The notes: generated by a model from the letters alone, not told the origin. Counted from the stretch's first letter, positions 9,007 through 18,826 are shown. The stretch is 64,000 nt of DNA from Rhizomicrobium sp. (GCA_037200985.1 JBBCGJ010000001.1:1092756-1156755); one strand, 5' to 3'. Numbers and translations: made by a program.

Positions 9007-9336
9007 AGCCGCATACTGTGACTGGGGCACGGCGCGACACAAGGGACCGCCGGGAGTCGAGAACAGGAGGCAACCCTCATGCGATACGCGCCTGCCGGTT
9101 GATCTGAATCGCCTTCGGCAACTGGCCGGCTGCGATCAGCCGCTAGATCATTGGATTCGTACGGGAAATAGGCCCTGCCGCACCGATAGCCAAACGCCAC
9201 CGCCAAAGTTTCGTTGAGGGAGCGTTAAGACATCCGATCTAATACTGCGCCCACCCGGGGGCCAATCCGCAGAATGCCGTATGCGGCCATTGGCTTAGGT
9301 AGCGATTGGGCGCGCGGGAGCTGGAGAGTGGACCTC
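9007..9336. promoter_or_regulatory. Divergent intergenic region DUF3572/divK with GANTC sites
   Basis: This 330-bp non-coding region separates the dinB operon from divK-pleD. It contains three GANTC sequences, at 9054-9058, 9106-9110 and 9154-9158, spaced about 50 bp apart. GANTC is the CcrM methylation site, and ccrM is encoded at 42808-43884. A TTAA half-site occurs around 9224, but no full TTAA-N7-TTAA CtrA box is present. I see no RNA gene here. Confidence 0.45.
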
Positions 9337-9711
9337 ATGGACGCCAAGACCAAGACCGTGCTGATCGTCGAGGACAACGAGCTGAACATGAAGCTGTTCC
9401 ATGATCTGCTGGACGCCCATGGCTACAACATCCTGCAGACCAAGGACGGAATGGAAGCGCTCGACATCGCCCGCGAGCACCGCCCCGACCTCATCCTGAT
9501 GGATATCCAGCTTCCCGAAGTGTCGGGCCTGGAAGTCACCAAATGGCTGAAGGAAGACGACTCGCTGAAGGCGATTCCGGTGGTTGCCGTCACCGCCTTC
9601 GCGATGAAGGGCGACGAAGAGGTCATCCGTCAGGGCGGCTGCGAGGCGTACATCTCCAAGCCGATCTCCGTCACGAGTTTCCTGGACACCGTCCGCAGGT
9701 TCATCGGGTAA
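9337..9711 (+). CDS. divK: Single-domain response regulator DivK
   Basis: A stand-alone receiver domain of 124 residues, near-identical in layout to Caulobacter DivK. It has acidic pocket residues in VEDNELN, phospho-acceptor Asp56 ([13 protein letters not shown]), a Thr in VAVTAFAM and Lys in YISKPIS. DivK is the essential polarity/cell-cycle regulator acting with PleC and DivJ and, downstream, on DivL-CckA-CtrA. ATG at 9337 is preceded by GGAG. It lies 10 nt upstream of pleD, as is typical, which supports orthology rather than a generic CheY-like protein. Confidence 0.95.
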   Translation: MDAKTKTVLIVEDNELNMKLFHDLLDAHGYNILQTKDGMEALDIAREHRPDLILMDIQLPEVSGLEVTKWLKEDDSLKAIPVVAVTAFAMKGDEEVIRQGGCEAYISKPISVTSFLDTVRRFIG

Positions 9712-9721
9712 GGCACACGCC

Positions 9722-11098
9722 ATGACGGCGCGCGTTCTGGTCGTCGACGACATACTCTCCAACGTCAAGCTTCTCGAAGCGAAGCTGACGGCGGAATACT
9801 TCGAGGTTGTCAGCGCTTTCAACGGATTGGAGTGTCTCGCCAAGATCGACCAGGCGGCGCCCGACATCGTGCTGCTCGATGTGATGATGCCCGGGATGGA
9901 CGGCTTCGAGGTCTGCCGCCGCATCAAGAACAATTCCAAGACGGCCCATATTCCCGTCGTGATGGTCACCGCGCTCGATCAACCGTCGGACCGCGTCGCG
10001 GGCCTGGATGCCGGTGCCGACGATTTCCTGACAAAGCCGGTCGACGACGCGGCGCTGTTCGCCCGGGTGCGCAGCCTTGTGCGCCTCAAGATGATGACCG
10101 ACGAGCTTCGCATGCGCGAGACCACCGGTCAGAGCATGGGCCTGATCGATCCGGCGACGACGCTGATGGACGCGAGCCCGACGGGCCGAATCCTGATCAT
10201 CGAGGACCGGCCGGAATCGGTGCAATGGTTCGCCAACGCGCTGCAGCCCGGCGGCCACGAGGTCGCTTCGGTCGACACTTTCGAGGAAGCGTTGGTGCGT
10301 GTGCGCGGCGGCGACTACGACCTCATCGTCGTCAGTCTCGGCATGCGCGGTTTCGATGGGTTGCGGCTGTGCTCCCAGCTTCGCTCGCTGCCGGAAGGAC
10401 GCAACGTCCCTATCCTGGTCGTCGTCACCGACGGCGACCGCCGCAAGCTGAACCAGGCGCTCGAGATGGGCGTCAACGACTATCTGACCCGTCCCGTCGA
10501 CAAGAACGAGCTGGTGGCGCGGGTGCGCACGCAGCTGCGCAAGAAGCGCTATTCCGATCGGTTGCGCCACAACGTGCAGCTCAGCCTGGAGATGGCGATC
10601 ACCGACCAGCTCACCGGCCTGCACAATCGCCGCTACATGGCGCGGCACCTGGACAATCTGGTGTCTACGGCTGTTCGCAACGGCAAGCCGCTATCCTTCC
10701 TGATCATGGACATCGATTTCTTCAAGGCGGTGAATGACGGCCACGGCCACGATATCGGCGACGAAGTGCTCAAGGAATTCGCCAATCGCATTTCCGCCAA
10801 TGTCCGCGGCATCGATCTGGCTTGCCGCTATGGCGGCGAAGAGTTCGTCGTCGTCATGCCCGACACGGAAATGAGTCTCGCCTATACGATTGCCGAGCGC
10901 CTGCGCAAGAGCATCGAGACGACGCCCATCGTCATCAGCCGCGCGCCGGGCCGCCTGAACATCACCATCTCGATCGGCATCGCGGGTACGCAAGGGGCCG
11001 GTGACGGCGCCGAAGCGCTGCTGCACCGCGCCGACCAGGCCCTCTACAGCGCCAAGCGCAACGGCCGCAACCGCGTCGTCACCGCGGCCGCGGCCTGA
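9722..11098 (+). CDS. pleD: Diguanylate cyclase response regulator PleD
   Basis: 458 residues in the order REC-REC-GGDEF. The first receiver has Asp53 as phospho-acceptor (IVLLDVMMPGMDG). The second receiver is an adaptor: the equivalent position is serine (LIVVSLGMRGFDG). The output domain carries GGEEF at 371-375 and the inhibitory c-di-GMP site RxxD at 362-365 (RGID), so it should be active and product-inhibited. PleD makes c-di-GMP at the stalked pole during the swarmer-to-stalked transition in Caulobacter. It is in an operon with divK. Confidence 0.97.
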   Translation: MTARVLVVDDILSNVKLLEAKLTAEYFEVVSAFNGLECLAKIDQAAPDIVLLDVMMPGMDGFEVCRRIKNNSKTAHIPVVMVTALDQPSDRVAGLDAGADDFLTKPVDDAALFARVRSLVRLKMMTDELRMRETTGQSMGLIDPATTLMDASPTGRILIIEDRPESVQWFANALQPGGHEVASVDTFEEALVRVRGGDYDLIVVSLGMRGFDGLRLCSQLRSLPEGRNVPILVVVTDGDRRKLNQALEMGVNDYLTRPVDKNELVARVRTQLRKKRYSDRLRHNVQLSLEMAITDQLTGLHNRRYMARHLDNLVSTAVRNGKPLSFLIMDIDFFKAVNDGHGHDIGDEVLKEFANRISANVRGIDLACRYGGEEFVVVMPDTEMSLAYTIAERLRKSIETTPIVISRAPGRLNITISIGIAGTQGAGDGAEALLHRADQALYSAKRNGRNRVVTAAAA

Positions 11099-11168
11099 CA
11101 AGGCCCAGTCACCCGCGTTGGGTGAGCACGGACAATGCGAAGTCGGAATGGCTTGGCGGCGTGAAGCC

Positions 11169-11927
11169 TTAGAGCGCCTGCCCGTCGTCGATGGTCAGCA
11201 GCGAGCCGGTGATGGCGCGCGAGGCGTCCGAAGCGAGCAACAGGAGCATTCCGTCGAGATCGCTCTGCTGCGCAAGTCGCCTGCGCGGAAAGCTGTCGAT
11301 CTGCGCTTTGCCCTTGTCGGAGGCGAACCATTCGTCGTTGAGTTCGGTCTCGATGAATCCCGGGCAGAGGGCGTTGACGTTGATTCCCTTGCGCGCCCAT
11401 TCTCTTGCGAGGCATTGGGTCATCATCGCCACGCCGGCCTTTGAGATGCAATAGGGCGTCACGCCCGGCAGCACGCGATAGGCGCCGATGGACGCGATGT
11501 TGACGATGCGTCCTTCTCGCTTGGCCGCGATCATGCGGCGTCCGATTTCGGTCGCGAGGAGGAAGGGGCCGCGAAGATTGGTCGCCATCACCTTGTCGAA
11601 GTCGTCCGCCGAGATCTCCACCGCGAGACCCAGCACGCTCAGGCCGGCGTTGTTCACGAGGATGTCGATCGGCCCCAGCGTGGCCTCGGCGGCGTCGATC
11701 GCGGGTGCTATGGCCGCGGCGTCCGTCACATCAAGCGGGATCGTAGTGGCGCGGCCGCCGGCGGATTCGATTTCGGCTTTCACCTCGGCAAGACGTTCGA
11801 CCCGGCGTCCGCACAGCGCCACGGCGGCCCCCGCACCGGCCAGAACCTTGGCGAAGTGCCGGCCGAGGCCGCTGGTTGCGCCGGTGACCAAGGCGACGCG
11901 CCCGTTCAGATCGTGTCCCTGGATCAT
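11169..11927 (-). CDS. SDR-family oxidoreductase
   Basis: A classical short-chain dehydrogenase of 252 residues. It has the Rossmann motif ALVTGATSGLGRHFA, LVNNAGLSV, a catalytic Ser-Tyr-Lys set (VNIASIGAYR, YCISKAGV) and NALCPGFIETEL. The presence of an arginine pair (CGRRVERL) after the second strand favours NADP(H). The substrate is unknown; 3-oxoacyl or polyol reductases look alike. It stands alone and is divergent from the DsbA/FrnE gene with only 40 bp between them. Confidence 0.9.
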   Translation of the reverse strand: MIQGHDLNGRVALVTGATSGLGRHFAKVLAGAGAAVALCGRRVERLAEVKAEIESAGGRATTIPLDVTDAAAIAPAIDAAEATLGPIDILVNNAGLSVLGLAVEISADDFDKVMATNLRGPFLLATEIGRRMIAAKREGRIVNIASIGAYRVLPGVTPYCISKAGVAMMTQCLAREWARKGINVNALCPGFIETELNDEWFASDKGKAQIDSFPRRRLAQQSDLDGMLLLLASDASRAITGSLLTIDDGQAL

Positions 11928-11967
11928 GATCTTTCAAAATCCCGATGTTTCTTGGTAGGCTCGCGGC

Positions 11968-12618
11968 ATGCAGATCGACGTCGTTTCCGACACGGTGTGT
12001 CCGTGGTGTTTCATTGGCAAGCGCCGGCTCGGCCGCGCGCTGGCGATGCGGCCGGATGTCCCAGTCGAGGTGTTCTGGCGGCCCTATCAGCTCGATCCCA
12101 TGATCCCGCGCGAAGGCGTCGACCGGCGGGCCTATCTGAAGGCCAAGTTCGGCGATACGCCGCGCACGGCCGCGATGGGCGAGACCATCCGCGGCGAGGG
12201 CGCGGGGGAGGGCATCGATTTCGCGCTCGACCGGATCGCCAAATCGCCCAACACGCTCGACTCGCACCGCCTGATCCGTTGGGCCGGCGGGGCTGGCGTG
12301 CAGGACGTCGTCGTCGAGCGGCTGTTCAAGGCGTATTTCATCGAAGCGCGCGATATCGGCGATCCCGGTGTTCTGATCGATGTGGCGGGCGAGGCGGGAA
12401 TGGACACGGCTCTGGTGCGCGATCTGCTCGCCGGCGATGCCGATTATGCGCTCGTCGAGCGCGAGGCCGGCATGGCCAACCAGATGGGCATCAGCGGCGT
12501 TCCGACCTTCATCTTCGACAGCAAGTTCATGATCTCCGGCGCGCGCGAGCCCGAGATCCTGGTGCGGGTCATCGACAAGGCGTTGCAGGCCGCGCAGGAA
12601 CAGCACGTGGCGCCATGA
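11968..12618 (+). CDS. DsbA/FrnE-family oxidoreductase
   Basis: A cytoplasmic (no signal peptide) thioredoxin-fold protein of 216 residues with a CPWC active site at residues 11-14 and a helical insertion. Near the C-terminus is ISGVPTFIF with the cis-proline. This is the FrnE/2-hydroxychromene-2-carboxylate isomerase-like DsbA class, implicated in redox and polyketide-related chemistry; the physiological role is unclear. Its stop overlaps the DUF5996 start (ATGA), so both are probably co-translated. Confidence 0.9.
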   Translation: MQIDVVSDTVCPWCFIGKRRLGRALAMRPDVPVEVFWRPYQLDPMIPREGVDRRAYLKAKFGDTPRTAAMGETIRGEGAGEGIDFALDRIAKSPNTLDSHRLIRWAGGAGVQDVVVERLFKAYFIEARDIGDPGVLIDVAGEAGMDTALVRDLLAGDADYALVEREAGMANQMGISGVPTFIFDSKFMISGAREPEILVRVIDKALQAAQEQHVAP

Positions 12619-13544
12619 GCGCGGCGTGGCCCGACCTGCCTTTCGCGGCGTGGCGCGACACGGCCATGACGCTGCAGCTCTGGACGCAGATCGTCGGCAA
12701 AGTCCGTCTGGCCCTGACGCCCTGGATCAACCACTCCTGGCAGGTGCCCCTCTACATGACAGGACGCGGACTCGGCACGTCGCCCATTCCGTTCGGCAAC
12801 GAGGTGCTCGAGATCGAATTCGATTTCATCGCGCATCGACTGGTCGCTCGTACCAGCCAGGGCCTGGAGCGCGCGCTTGCGCTCGAACCGCGGACGGTGG
12901 CCGACTTCTACCATGCGGTCCTTGCGATGCTGGATACGTTGGGTGTGACGGTTTCTATTGCCGAAATGCCCAATGAACTCGCCAACCCGATCCCGTTTTC
13001 CGAAGATACGCTGCACAAGAGCTATGACGCCGACGCCGCGCATAGGTTCTGGCGTGCGCTGCTGCAGAGCGACCGTGTCTTCAAGCTGTTTCGCAGCGGC
13101 TTCCTGGGCAAGGTCAGTCCGGTGCACTTCTTCTGGGGCAGCTTCGATCTCGCGGTAACGCGCTTTTCCGGACGGATCGCCCCGCCGCATCCGGGCGGCG
13201 TTCCGGGATTGCCGGACGCCGTGGTGCGCGAGGCCTATTCGCACGAGGTAAGCAGCGCCGGATTCTGGCCGGGCAGCGATACGTTTCCGCAAGCCGCGTT
13301 CTATTCCTATGCCTATCCCGAACCCGAAGGGTATCGCGATCGCGCGGTCGCCGCCGGCCGGTTCGAAGCAGCTTTGGGCGAGTTCGTCCTGCCATACGAT
13401 ACGGTGCGCGCCGCCGCCGATCCGGACGGAATGCTTCTCGATTTCCTCGAGACCAGCTATGCCGCCGCCGCCGATGCCGGACGCTGGGATCGTGCCGCGC
13501 TTGAGTGCGCGCTCGGTGCCCCGCGCCGCGTGCGGCCGGTTTAG
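12615..13544 (+). CDS. DUF5996 family protein
   Basis: 309 residues beginning MSAAWPDLPFAAWRDTAMTL, followed by LWTQIVGKVRLALTPWINHSW and HPGGVPGLPDAVVREAYSHE, the hallmarks of DUF5996. The function is unknown. There is no signal peptide or membrane helix. Upstream of ATG 12615 the frame stays open only as a shadow of the FrnE gene. It is coupled to the DsbA/FrnE gene by an ATGA overlap. Its stop overlaps the convergent small secreted-protein gene by four bases. Confidence 0.85.
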   Translation: MSAAWPDLPFAAWRDTAMTLQLWTQIVGKVRLALTPWINHSWQVPLYMTGRGLGTSPIPFGNEVLEIEFDFIAHRLVARTSQGLERALALEPRTVADFYHAVLAMLDTLGVTVSIAEMPNELANPIPFSEDTLHKSYDADAAHRFWRALLQSDRVFKLFRSGFLGKVSPVHFFWGSFDLAVTRFSGRIAPPHPGGVPGLPDAVVREAYSHEVSSAGFWPGSDTFPQAAFYSYAYPEPEGYRDRAVAAGRFEAALGEFVLPYDTVRAAADPDGMLLDFLETSYAAAADAGRWDRAALECALGAPRRVRPV

Positions 13545-13936
13545 GGGTTCTGCGGCGCGCCGATCGGCGCCGTGATGCTGTTGGTCTCCGACACCACCTT
13601 GACCTGGACCGTCGCATAGCGCGGCAGCGGGAACACCGCCGTCGCGGTGACCGGCAGAAGCGCCTGGATCACGACCGCGCCCGCGGCTGGGGGCGAGGCG
13701 AGGAACTCGATGATCTCGGTGTCCGATTCGGGAATGTGAAATTCCCGCATGTGCAGACGGGGCTGCCTCCAGCCGCCGGTTCGGACCGCGCCCGTCGCGC
13801 TGACCACCAGGTGGTTCCGCACGATCGCGGCGGTGACCTTGTCGACCTTGAAAACCAGCGTCGGCGCCGCATCCGCGGCGGTTGCCGTAGCGGCGCCAAG
13901 GGCGAAGATCGCGGCTGCGAATAAGCGTCGGCGCAT
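13541..13936 (-). CDS. Small exported protein of unknown function
   Basis: 131 residues with a clear N-terminal signal peptide ([19 protein letters not shown], cleavage likely near residues 20-24). The rest is a beta-rich region lacking cysteines. I do not recognise a family. The ATG at 13936 has a strong ribosome-binding site (GAGGGGAAG). It converges on the DUF5996 gene and lies 75 bp from the divergent CoA-transferase gene. Confidence 0.7.
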   Translation of the reverse strand: MRRRLFAAAIFALGAATATAADAAPTLVFKVDKVTAAIVRNHLVVSATGAVRTGGWRQPRLHMREFHIPESDTEIIEFLASPPAAGAVVIQALLPVTATAVFPLPRYATVQVKVVSETNSITAPIGAPQNP

Positions 13937-14011
13937 GCTCTTCCCCTCTGTTGTCCTGTCCGGAATGGACGGCTAAGAGGGAAATGCGGCGCAATTGCGA
14001 TGAGGGTTTGC

Positions 14012-15130
14012 ATGGGTCCCCTGAAGGGCGTTCGAGTGGTGGAATTCGCCGGAATCGGGCCGGGTCCCTTCGCGGCGATGCTGTTGTCCGACATGGGCGC
14101 CGAGGTCATCCGCATCGATCGCAAGGGCGGCCGTTCGCCGTCGAACGCCGAGATCACCTATCGCGGCCGCAAGGCGGTGGCGCTCGACATGAAGAAGCCC
14201 GAGGCCGTCGAGGCGGCGCTGACTCTGATCGAGAGGTCCGACGCGCTGATCGAAGGGTTCCGCCCCGGCGTGATGGAGCGGCTCGGCGTCGCACCCGATG
14301 TGTGCTTCAAGCGCAATCCGAAACTCGTATACGGCCGGATGACCGGCTGGGGTCAGACCGGCCCGCTCGCCAATGCGGCGGGGCACGACATCAACTACAT
14401 CGCGCTGACCGGCGCGCTGCACGGCATCGGTCCCGCCGGCGGCAAGCCGGTGCCGCCACTCAACCTGGTCGGCGATTTCGGCGGCGGCGCGCTCTATCTC
14501 GCCTTCGGCGTGGTGTGCGGCATCCTAGAGGCGCGCGTCTCGGGCAAGGGCCAGATCGTCGATGCCGCGATGACCGACGGTGCCGCCTCGCTGATGTCGA
14601 TGTTCTACGGCATGGCGGCGATGGGCATGTGGAAGGACGAGCGCGGCCAGAACCTGCTCGATGGCGGGGCGCATTTCTACGATACCTATGAGACGAAGGA
14701 CGGCAAATACATCGCGCTCGGCTCGATCGAGCCGCAGTTCTACAAGGAGCTGATGGAGAAGGCGGAAATAACCGACCCGGCGTTCGCGGCGCAGATGGAT
14801 CGCCATGCCTGGCCGTCGCTGAAGGACAAGCTGGCGGCCGCGATCAAGACCAGGACGCGCGACGAATGGGATGCGCTCATGCTGGGCTCCGATGTCTGTT
14901 ATGCGCCGGTGCTGTCGCTGGCCGAAGCGCCCAAGCATCCGCACAATGTGGCGCGGCAGACCTTCGTCGAGGTCGGTGGTGTGGTGCAGCCGGCGCCGTC
15001 GCCGCGCTTCTCGCGCACTGTCGCGGAAGTGCAGGGGCCGCCGGAAAGCCCGGACAACGCCGCCGCGCTCGCTGCCTGGGGCTTCTCGGCCGACGAGGTC
15101 GCGAAACTGTCAAGCGCGGGTGCGATCTAG
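14012..15130 (+). CDS. CaiB/BaiF CoA-transferase family protein (alpha-methylacyl-CoA racemase-like)
   Basis: 372 residues starting [20 protein letters not shown], followed by [48 protein letters not shown] and [13 protein letters not shown]. These are typical of family III CoA-transferases, and the GHDINYIA segment is closest to alpha-methylacyl-CoA racemases. Those epimerise 2-methylacyl-CoA esters for beta-oxidation. The active-site aspartate probably lies in [15 protein letters not shown] prefer ATG 14012 (TGAGGG upstream) to 14000. The histidine phosphatase gene follows after 5 nt. Confidence 0.9.
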   Translation: MGPLKGVRVVEFAGIGPGPFAAMLLSDMGAEVIRIDRKGGRSPSNAEITYRGRKAVALDMKKPEAVEAALTLIERSDALIEGFRPGVMERLGVAPDVCFKRNPKLVYGRMTGWGQTGPLANAAGHDINYIALTGALHGIGPAGGKPVPPLNLVGDFGGGALYLAFGVVCGILEARVSGKGQIVDAAMTDGAASLMSMFYGMAAMGMWKDERGQNLLDGGAHFYDTYETKDGKYIALGSIEPQFYKELMEKAEITDPAFAAQMDRHAWPSLKDKLAAAIKTRTRDEWDALMLGSDVCYAPVLSLAEAPKHPHNVARQTFVEVGGVVQPAPSPRFSRTVAEVQGPPESPDNAAALAAWGFSADEVAKLSSAGAI

Positions 15131-15135
15131 GCTCC

Positions 15136-15870
15136 ATGAACGCGCTTCCCGGAACGGCTTCGCGCCGGCGCATCTATCTGATGCGGCACGGCCATGTGGA
15201 CTACCTCGCCAAGCATGTCGCGGCGGAGGGTGCGATCAACATCGTGCCCCTGACGACGCGCGGACGGTTCCAGGCGGAGGCCGCCGGCGCGGCGCTGTCG
15301 CATGTCGCCTTCGACCGCGCGGTGTGCTCGGGCTATCCGCGCACGCATCAGACGGCGTCCTATGTGCTGGCGGCGCAAGCCGCGCCGCCGCCGCTCGAGA
15401 TCGACGAGGGCCTGGTCGAGATCGCGGGCGGTTCGATGGACCCGCCGCCCAAGAACCGCGCCGAGATGATCGAGCGGATGAAGATCCGGTTCTCGGAGGC
15501 CGGCAATCCGGGCGCCACCAACCACCAGGGCGGCGAGGAATATGCCAAGGCCCAGGCGCGCGCGGTGGCCGCGCTGAGGCGGCTGCTCGGCGAGACGGGC
15601 TGGCACACGGCGCTGGTGGTGGCGCATGAGGGGATCAACCGTCTGGTGCTGAGCTGGGCCTGCGGCGCGGGCCTTTCCGCCATGGGCGCCTTCGAGCAGG
15701 ACACCGGCTGCATCAATGTGCTCGATTTCGATCTCGATGCGGACGGCGGGATCGTGCGGGCGATGATCAAGTCGGTGAACCTCACACCCTATAACTGGCT
15801 GAAGCACGGGATGAACCTGACGAGCCTCGAAGCGATCTTCGAACGCGACGCGACCGAGGAATTGCGCTGA
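15136..15870 (+). CDS. Histidine phosphatase (phosphoglycerate mutase-like) family protein
   Basis: 244 residues with the RHG motif IYLMRHGHVDY, the downstream arginine in CSGYPRTHQTA, and the second histidine in VVAHEGINRLVL. The branch-1 histidine phosphatase active site is therefore complete. Substrates range from sugar phosphates to nucleotides and cannot be fixed. It directly follows the CoA-transferase gene and is probably co-transcribed with it, though no pathway link is apparent. It converges with the hybrid sensor kinase gene. Confidence 0.9.
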   Translation: MNALPGTASRRRIYLMRHGHVDYLAKHVAAEGAINIVPLTTRGRFQAEAAGAALSHVAFDRAVCSGYPRTHQTASYVLAAQAAPPPLEIDEGLVEIAGGSMDPPPKNRAEMIERMKIRFSEAGNPGATNHQGGEEYAKAQARAVAALRRLLGETGWHTALVVAHEGINRLVLSWACGAGLSAMGAFEQDTGCINVLDFDLDADGGIVRAMIKSVNLTPYNWLKHGMNLTSLEAIFERDATEELR

Positions 15871-15878
15871 TGGCGGGC

Positions 15879-17435
15879 CTATGTGCTCGAGACCAGCGTG
15901 AGCTTCGGACCCGGCTTGCGGCGCATCTTCTCGATCAGCGTCCTCAACTCTTCGGCGGAGAATGGCTTGTAGAGCAGCGCGAAGTTCGCCGGATGGGCGG
16001 CTGACCGTGGCGCCATGTCGCCGGTTATCAGGATGGCCGGCACCTCCGAATTCAGGGCGCCGCGAACGCGCGCGATGACTTCGAGTCCGTCATAGCCGGG
16101 CAGGCGGTAGTCGGTCAGGATCATGTCGGGCCGGAGTCCTCCAGCGATCAATGCGAGTGCCTCGGCACCGTTCGCTGCGGTATGTACGGTCATACCGAAC
16201 GTCTCCAGCAGCATGGCGAGCGACTCGCGGATATTGGAATCGTCGTCGACCAGCAAAAACGTTCCGGAAGTCGAGGCCGGTGATTGGATTGGAACGTCTC
16301 TTTGTTCCGCCCTTCGTTTGGAGTCCCCATGCCCTTCGGGAATTTCCACGGTGAAGGTCGAACCTTCGCCTGGCGTCGACCGCACGGAAATAGAGTGCCC
16401 GAGCGCTTGCGCGAGACGCTTGGCGATCGAAAGGCCGAGGCCCATGCCGCGCTGGCGATCCCGCGCCAGGTTTCCCAACTGCACGTAGTCGTCGAAAATG
16501 GTGGCAAGTGACTCCGGCGGGATTCCGATTCCGGTGTCGGACACCGACAAGCGGACGACGTCGTCGGCGGCTTCGCAGCTCACGCTGACGCCGCCGGATT
16601 CGGTGTAGCGCACGGCGTTACCGACGAAGTTCGTCACGATGCGTTCCAGGAGCGCCGGGTCGCTGCGCACGACAGGGTCTTCGCCTTCGCAGGTCAGCCG
16701 CAAATCCTTGATCGCCGCCTGGGGTTGGCAGCTGGCAATCACGCGCTGCACGAGCTCCCCGAGCCTGAAATCGGCGATACGCGGCTTGATCGTGCCGCTG
16801 TCGATCTGGCCGAGATCCAACAGGACGTCCAGGATGCTCGCCATCGCGGCCAGCGATTGACGCGTCTTGACGGCGATGTCCTCGAGTTCCCCATACTCCA
16901 GCTTCTGTTCCATCACGCTCAGATAAGCCTGCGCGGCCTGCAGCGGCCGGCGCAAATCGTGGCCGGCGGCGCCGATGAACCACGACTTCATGGCGCTCGC
17001 CGCTTCGGCCTCGGCCTTGGCCTGCGTCAGATCCAGGAGCGCCTTGTCGTGCTCTTCTTCCAGCCGCCGCTGCCGCGAAACATCCTGCACCACGCAATAG
17101 ACGCGCGGTCCGGCCTCGGTTTCGATCGGCGACAGCCGGATGTCGATGAGAAATTCGTGTCCGTCGCGATGCAAGGCGCGCAAGGTCGGCCGCGGCGTCA
17201 GCGTGACGGGGGACGGCGACAACATGAAACGGTCGAACCCGCGCCGATGCGCGTCGCGTAACGACGGCGGAATCAGGAGCTCCAGCGGATGCCCGAGCAT
17301 GTCAGGCGCTGGGTAGCCGAAAGCCTGTTCGGCCGCCGCGTTGGCGAAGCAAATAATGCCCCGCTGGTCGACGACGAGTGCCGCGACCAGCGCCTGCGCC
17401 AGGACGGCGTTCAGGCCTTCTTCCGACAGCCGCAT
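15879..17435 (-). CDS. PAS hybrid sensor histidine kinase
   Basis: 518 residues in the order PAS (about 10-125), coiled linker, HisKA with His159 (GHDLRRPLQAA), HATPase (N box VTNFVGNAVRYTE, G1 DTGIGIPPE, G2 GMGLGLSIAKRLAQ) and a C-terminal receiver with Asp442 (MILTDYRLPGYDG). No membrane segment is present, so it is a cytoplasmic sensor. The HDLRRPLQA box matches the orphan hybrid kinases with internal receivers. There is no cognate regulator gene adjacent, so the output partner is unknown. Confidence 0.93.
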   Translation of the reverse strand: MRLSEEGLNAVLAQALVAALVVDQRGIICFANAAAEQAFGYPAPDMLGHPLELLIPPSLRDAHRRGFDRFMLSPSPVTLTPRPTLRALHRDGHEFLIDIRLSPIETEAGPRVYCVVQDVSRQRRLEEEHDKALLDLTQAKAEAEAASAMKSWFIGAAGHDLRRPLQAAQAYLSVMEQKLEYGELEDIAVKTRQSLAAMASILDVLLDLGQIDSGTIKPRIADFRLGELVQRVIASCQPQAAIKDLRLTCEGEDPVVRSDPALLERIVTNFVGNAVRYTESGGVSVSCEAADDVVRLSVSDTGIGIPPESLATIFDDYVQLGNLARDRQRGMGLGLSIAKRLAQALGHSISVRSTPGEGSTFTVEIPEGHGDSKRRAEQRDVPIQSPASTSGTFLLVDDDSNIRESLAMLLETFGMTVHTAANGAEALALIAGGLRPDMILTDYRLPGYDGLEVIARVRGALNSEVPAILITGDMAPRSAAHPANFALLYKPFSAEELRTLIEKMRRKPGPKLTLVSST

Positions 17436-17574
17436 GCCGCAACCGAGATGTCAGAACGCGCCAATGTCGCCTCTAGCCGATGATCCGAATCCGACTATTC
17501 CCCACCCGTCGCTATCGTTCATTGATCAAACGCAACTGGGGCGCGAAGCGTGGCGGGCGCCTTCGATATCCGAC

Positions 17575-17943
17575 TTATCCCCCGCCTTTTTCCCTCATCG
17601 ACGTTTCGTCCCAGAGCTGGAGACGGTAGCCGTCGGGATCGAGCAGTTCGGCGCCATAGCCCCAGAAGACCTTCATCGGCGGATGAACGAAGGCAAAGCC
17701 TTTGCCGGCAAGTTCGCGGTGTTTGGCGTCGACGTTGTCGACCTGGAGGGTGAAGGCGAGGCCGGGGCAGGGCACGACGTCGCCTTGCGTGAGGAAGACG
17801 GTCAGGTCGGCGTCGTCCTTCATCGCCGCCGTCTTGCGCTCCGGGATCTCGAATTCGACGACGAAACCGAGGCTGTCGCGGTACCAGTCGCGCGATCGCT
17901 GCCAGTCGCGGACGGGAAGGCTCAGATGATCGAGACGGACCAT
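17575..17943 (-). CDS. VOC-family (glyoxalase-like) protein
   Basis: A two-module vicinal-oxygen-chelate protein of 122 residues: MVRLDHLSLPVRDWQRSRDW, FVVEFEIPERKTA, LAFTLQVDNVDAKH and LLDPDGYRLQLWDE. Metal ligands would be the first-strand histidine and the C-terminal glutamate region. Function could be dioxygenase, isomerase or antibiotic binding. It begins 8 nt after xthA and is probably co-transcribed. The 139 bp between it and the sensor kinase start hold no evident gene. Confidence 0.85.
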   Translation of the reverse strand: MVRLDHLSLPVRDWQRSRDWYRDSLGFVVEFEIPERKTAAMKDDADLTVFLTQGDVVPCPGLAFTLQVDNVDAKHRELAGKGFAFVHPPMKVFWGYGAELLDPDGYRLQLWDETSMREKGGG

Positions 17944-17951
17944 GGCACCTC

Positions 17952-18734
17952 CTAGACCGCCAGTTCGCACCAGATGGGCACGTGGTCCGACGGTTTCTCG
18001 CGTTCGCGGACATATTTGTCGATGACGCAGCTTTTCAGGCGGTCGGCGGCCTGGGGCGTCAGCATGACGTGGTCGATGCGGATGCCGTTGTTGCGCTCGA
18101 AGGAGCCGGCGAAATAGTCCCAGAAGGTGTACTGATGCGGCTCGGTGTTGCAGGCGCGGAAGGCGTCGGTATAGCCGAGATTGGCGAGCTTGCGGTACGC
18201 GGCGCGCGATTCCGGCTGGTAGAGCGCGTCCTTCACCCAGTTCTTCGGATCCTTGCAGTCCTCCGGCATCGGAATGATGTTGTAGTCGCCCATCAAGGCG
18301 ACGGCCTCCTCGCCCAGCAGAAGCTGTCTCGCGCGACGATGCAGCCGCTCGTGCCAGGCGAGCTTGTAGGTGAACTTCTCCGTGCCGACCGGATTGCCGT
18401 TGGGCGCGTAGATCGATGCGACGCGCACCATGCCCTTCTCGCCGGGGATCACCGCTTCCATGTAGCGCGAATGGTTGTCGGCGTCGTCGCCGGGCAGTCG
18501 CGGGGTGACGTCCTCCATCGGGCGCTTGGAGAGGATCGCGACGCCGTTGTAGCTCTTTTGTCCGTGTACGGCGCAATTATAGCCGAGGGCCTCGAACGCC
18601 TCGCGCGGGAACTGTTCCTCCTGGCACTTCAATTCCTGGAGGCAGACGACATCCGGATTGGCTTCCTTGAGCCACATCACGGCCGCGTCGAGGCGCGTGC
18701 GGATCGAGTTGACGTTCCAGGTGGCGATCTTCAT
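17952..18734 (-). CDS. xthA: Exodeoxyribonuclease III
   Basis: An AP endonuclease/3'-5' exonuclease of 260 residues for base-excision repair. Active-site motifs of the ExoIII family are present: ATWNVNSIRTR, Glu34 in CLQELKCQEEQFP, NGVAILSKRP, GDYNIIP and the C-terminal Asp250-His251 pair in SDHVPIWCEL. Length and start match E. coli ExoIII. It is usually next to erpA/dgt in alphaproteobacteria. Here a dispersed repeat of about 190 bp separates it from erpA. Confidence 0.96.
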   Translation of the reverse strand: MKIATWNVNSIRTRLDAAVMWLKEANPDVVCLQELKCQEEQFPREAFEALGYNCAVHGQKSYNGVAILSKRPMEDVTPRLPGDDADNHSRYMEAVIPGEKGMVRVASIYAPNGNPVGTEKFTYKLAWHERLHRRARQLLLGEEAVALMGDYNIIPMPEDCKDPKNWVKDALYQPESRAAYRKLANLGYTDAFRACNTEPHQYTFWDYFAGSFERNNGIRIDHVMLTPQAADRLKSCVIDKYVREREKPSDHVPIWCELAV

Positions 18735-18826
18735 GGCGGCCCTCGGTGAGGCGGCAAGTCTAGCCGGGATTCGACGCCGGGGCGACGCGCGTTCGCGCCG
18801 CCTACTGCCTGCTCATAGGTATCGGG

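Noticed and set aside
9224..9245. CtrA box candidate before divK (TTAA followed by TAA)
   Set aside because: The spacing between the halves is wrong and the second half is incomplete.
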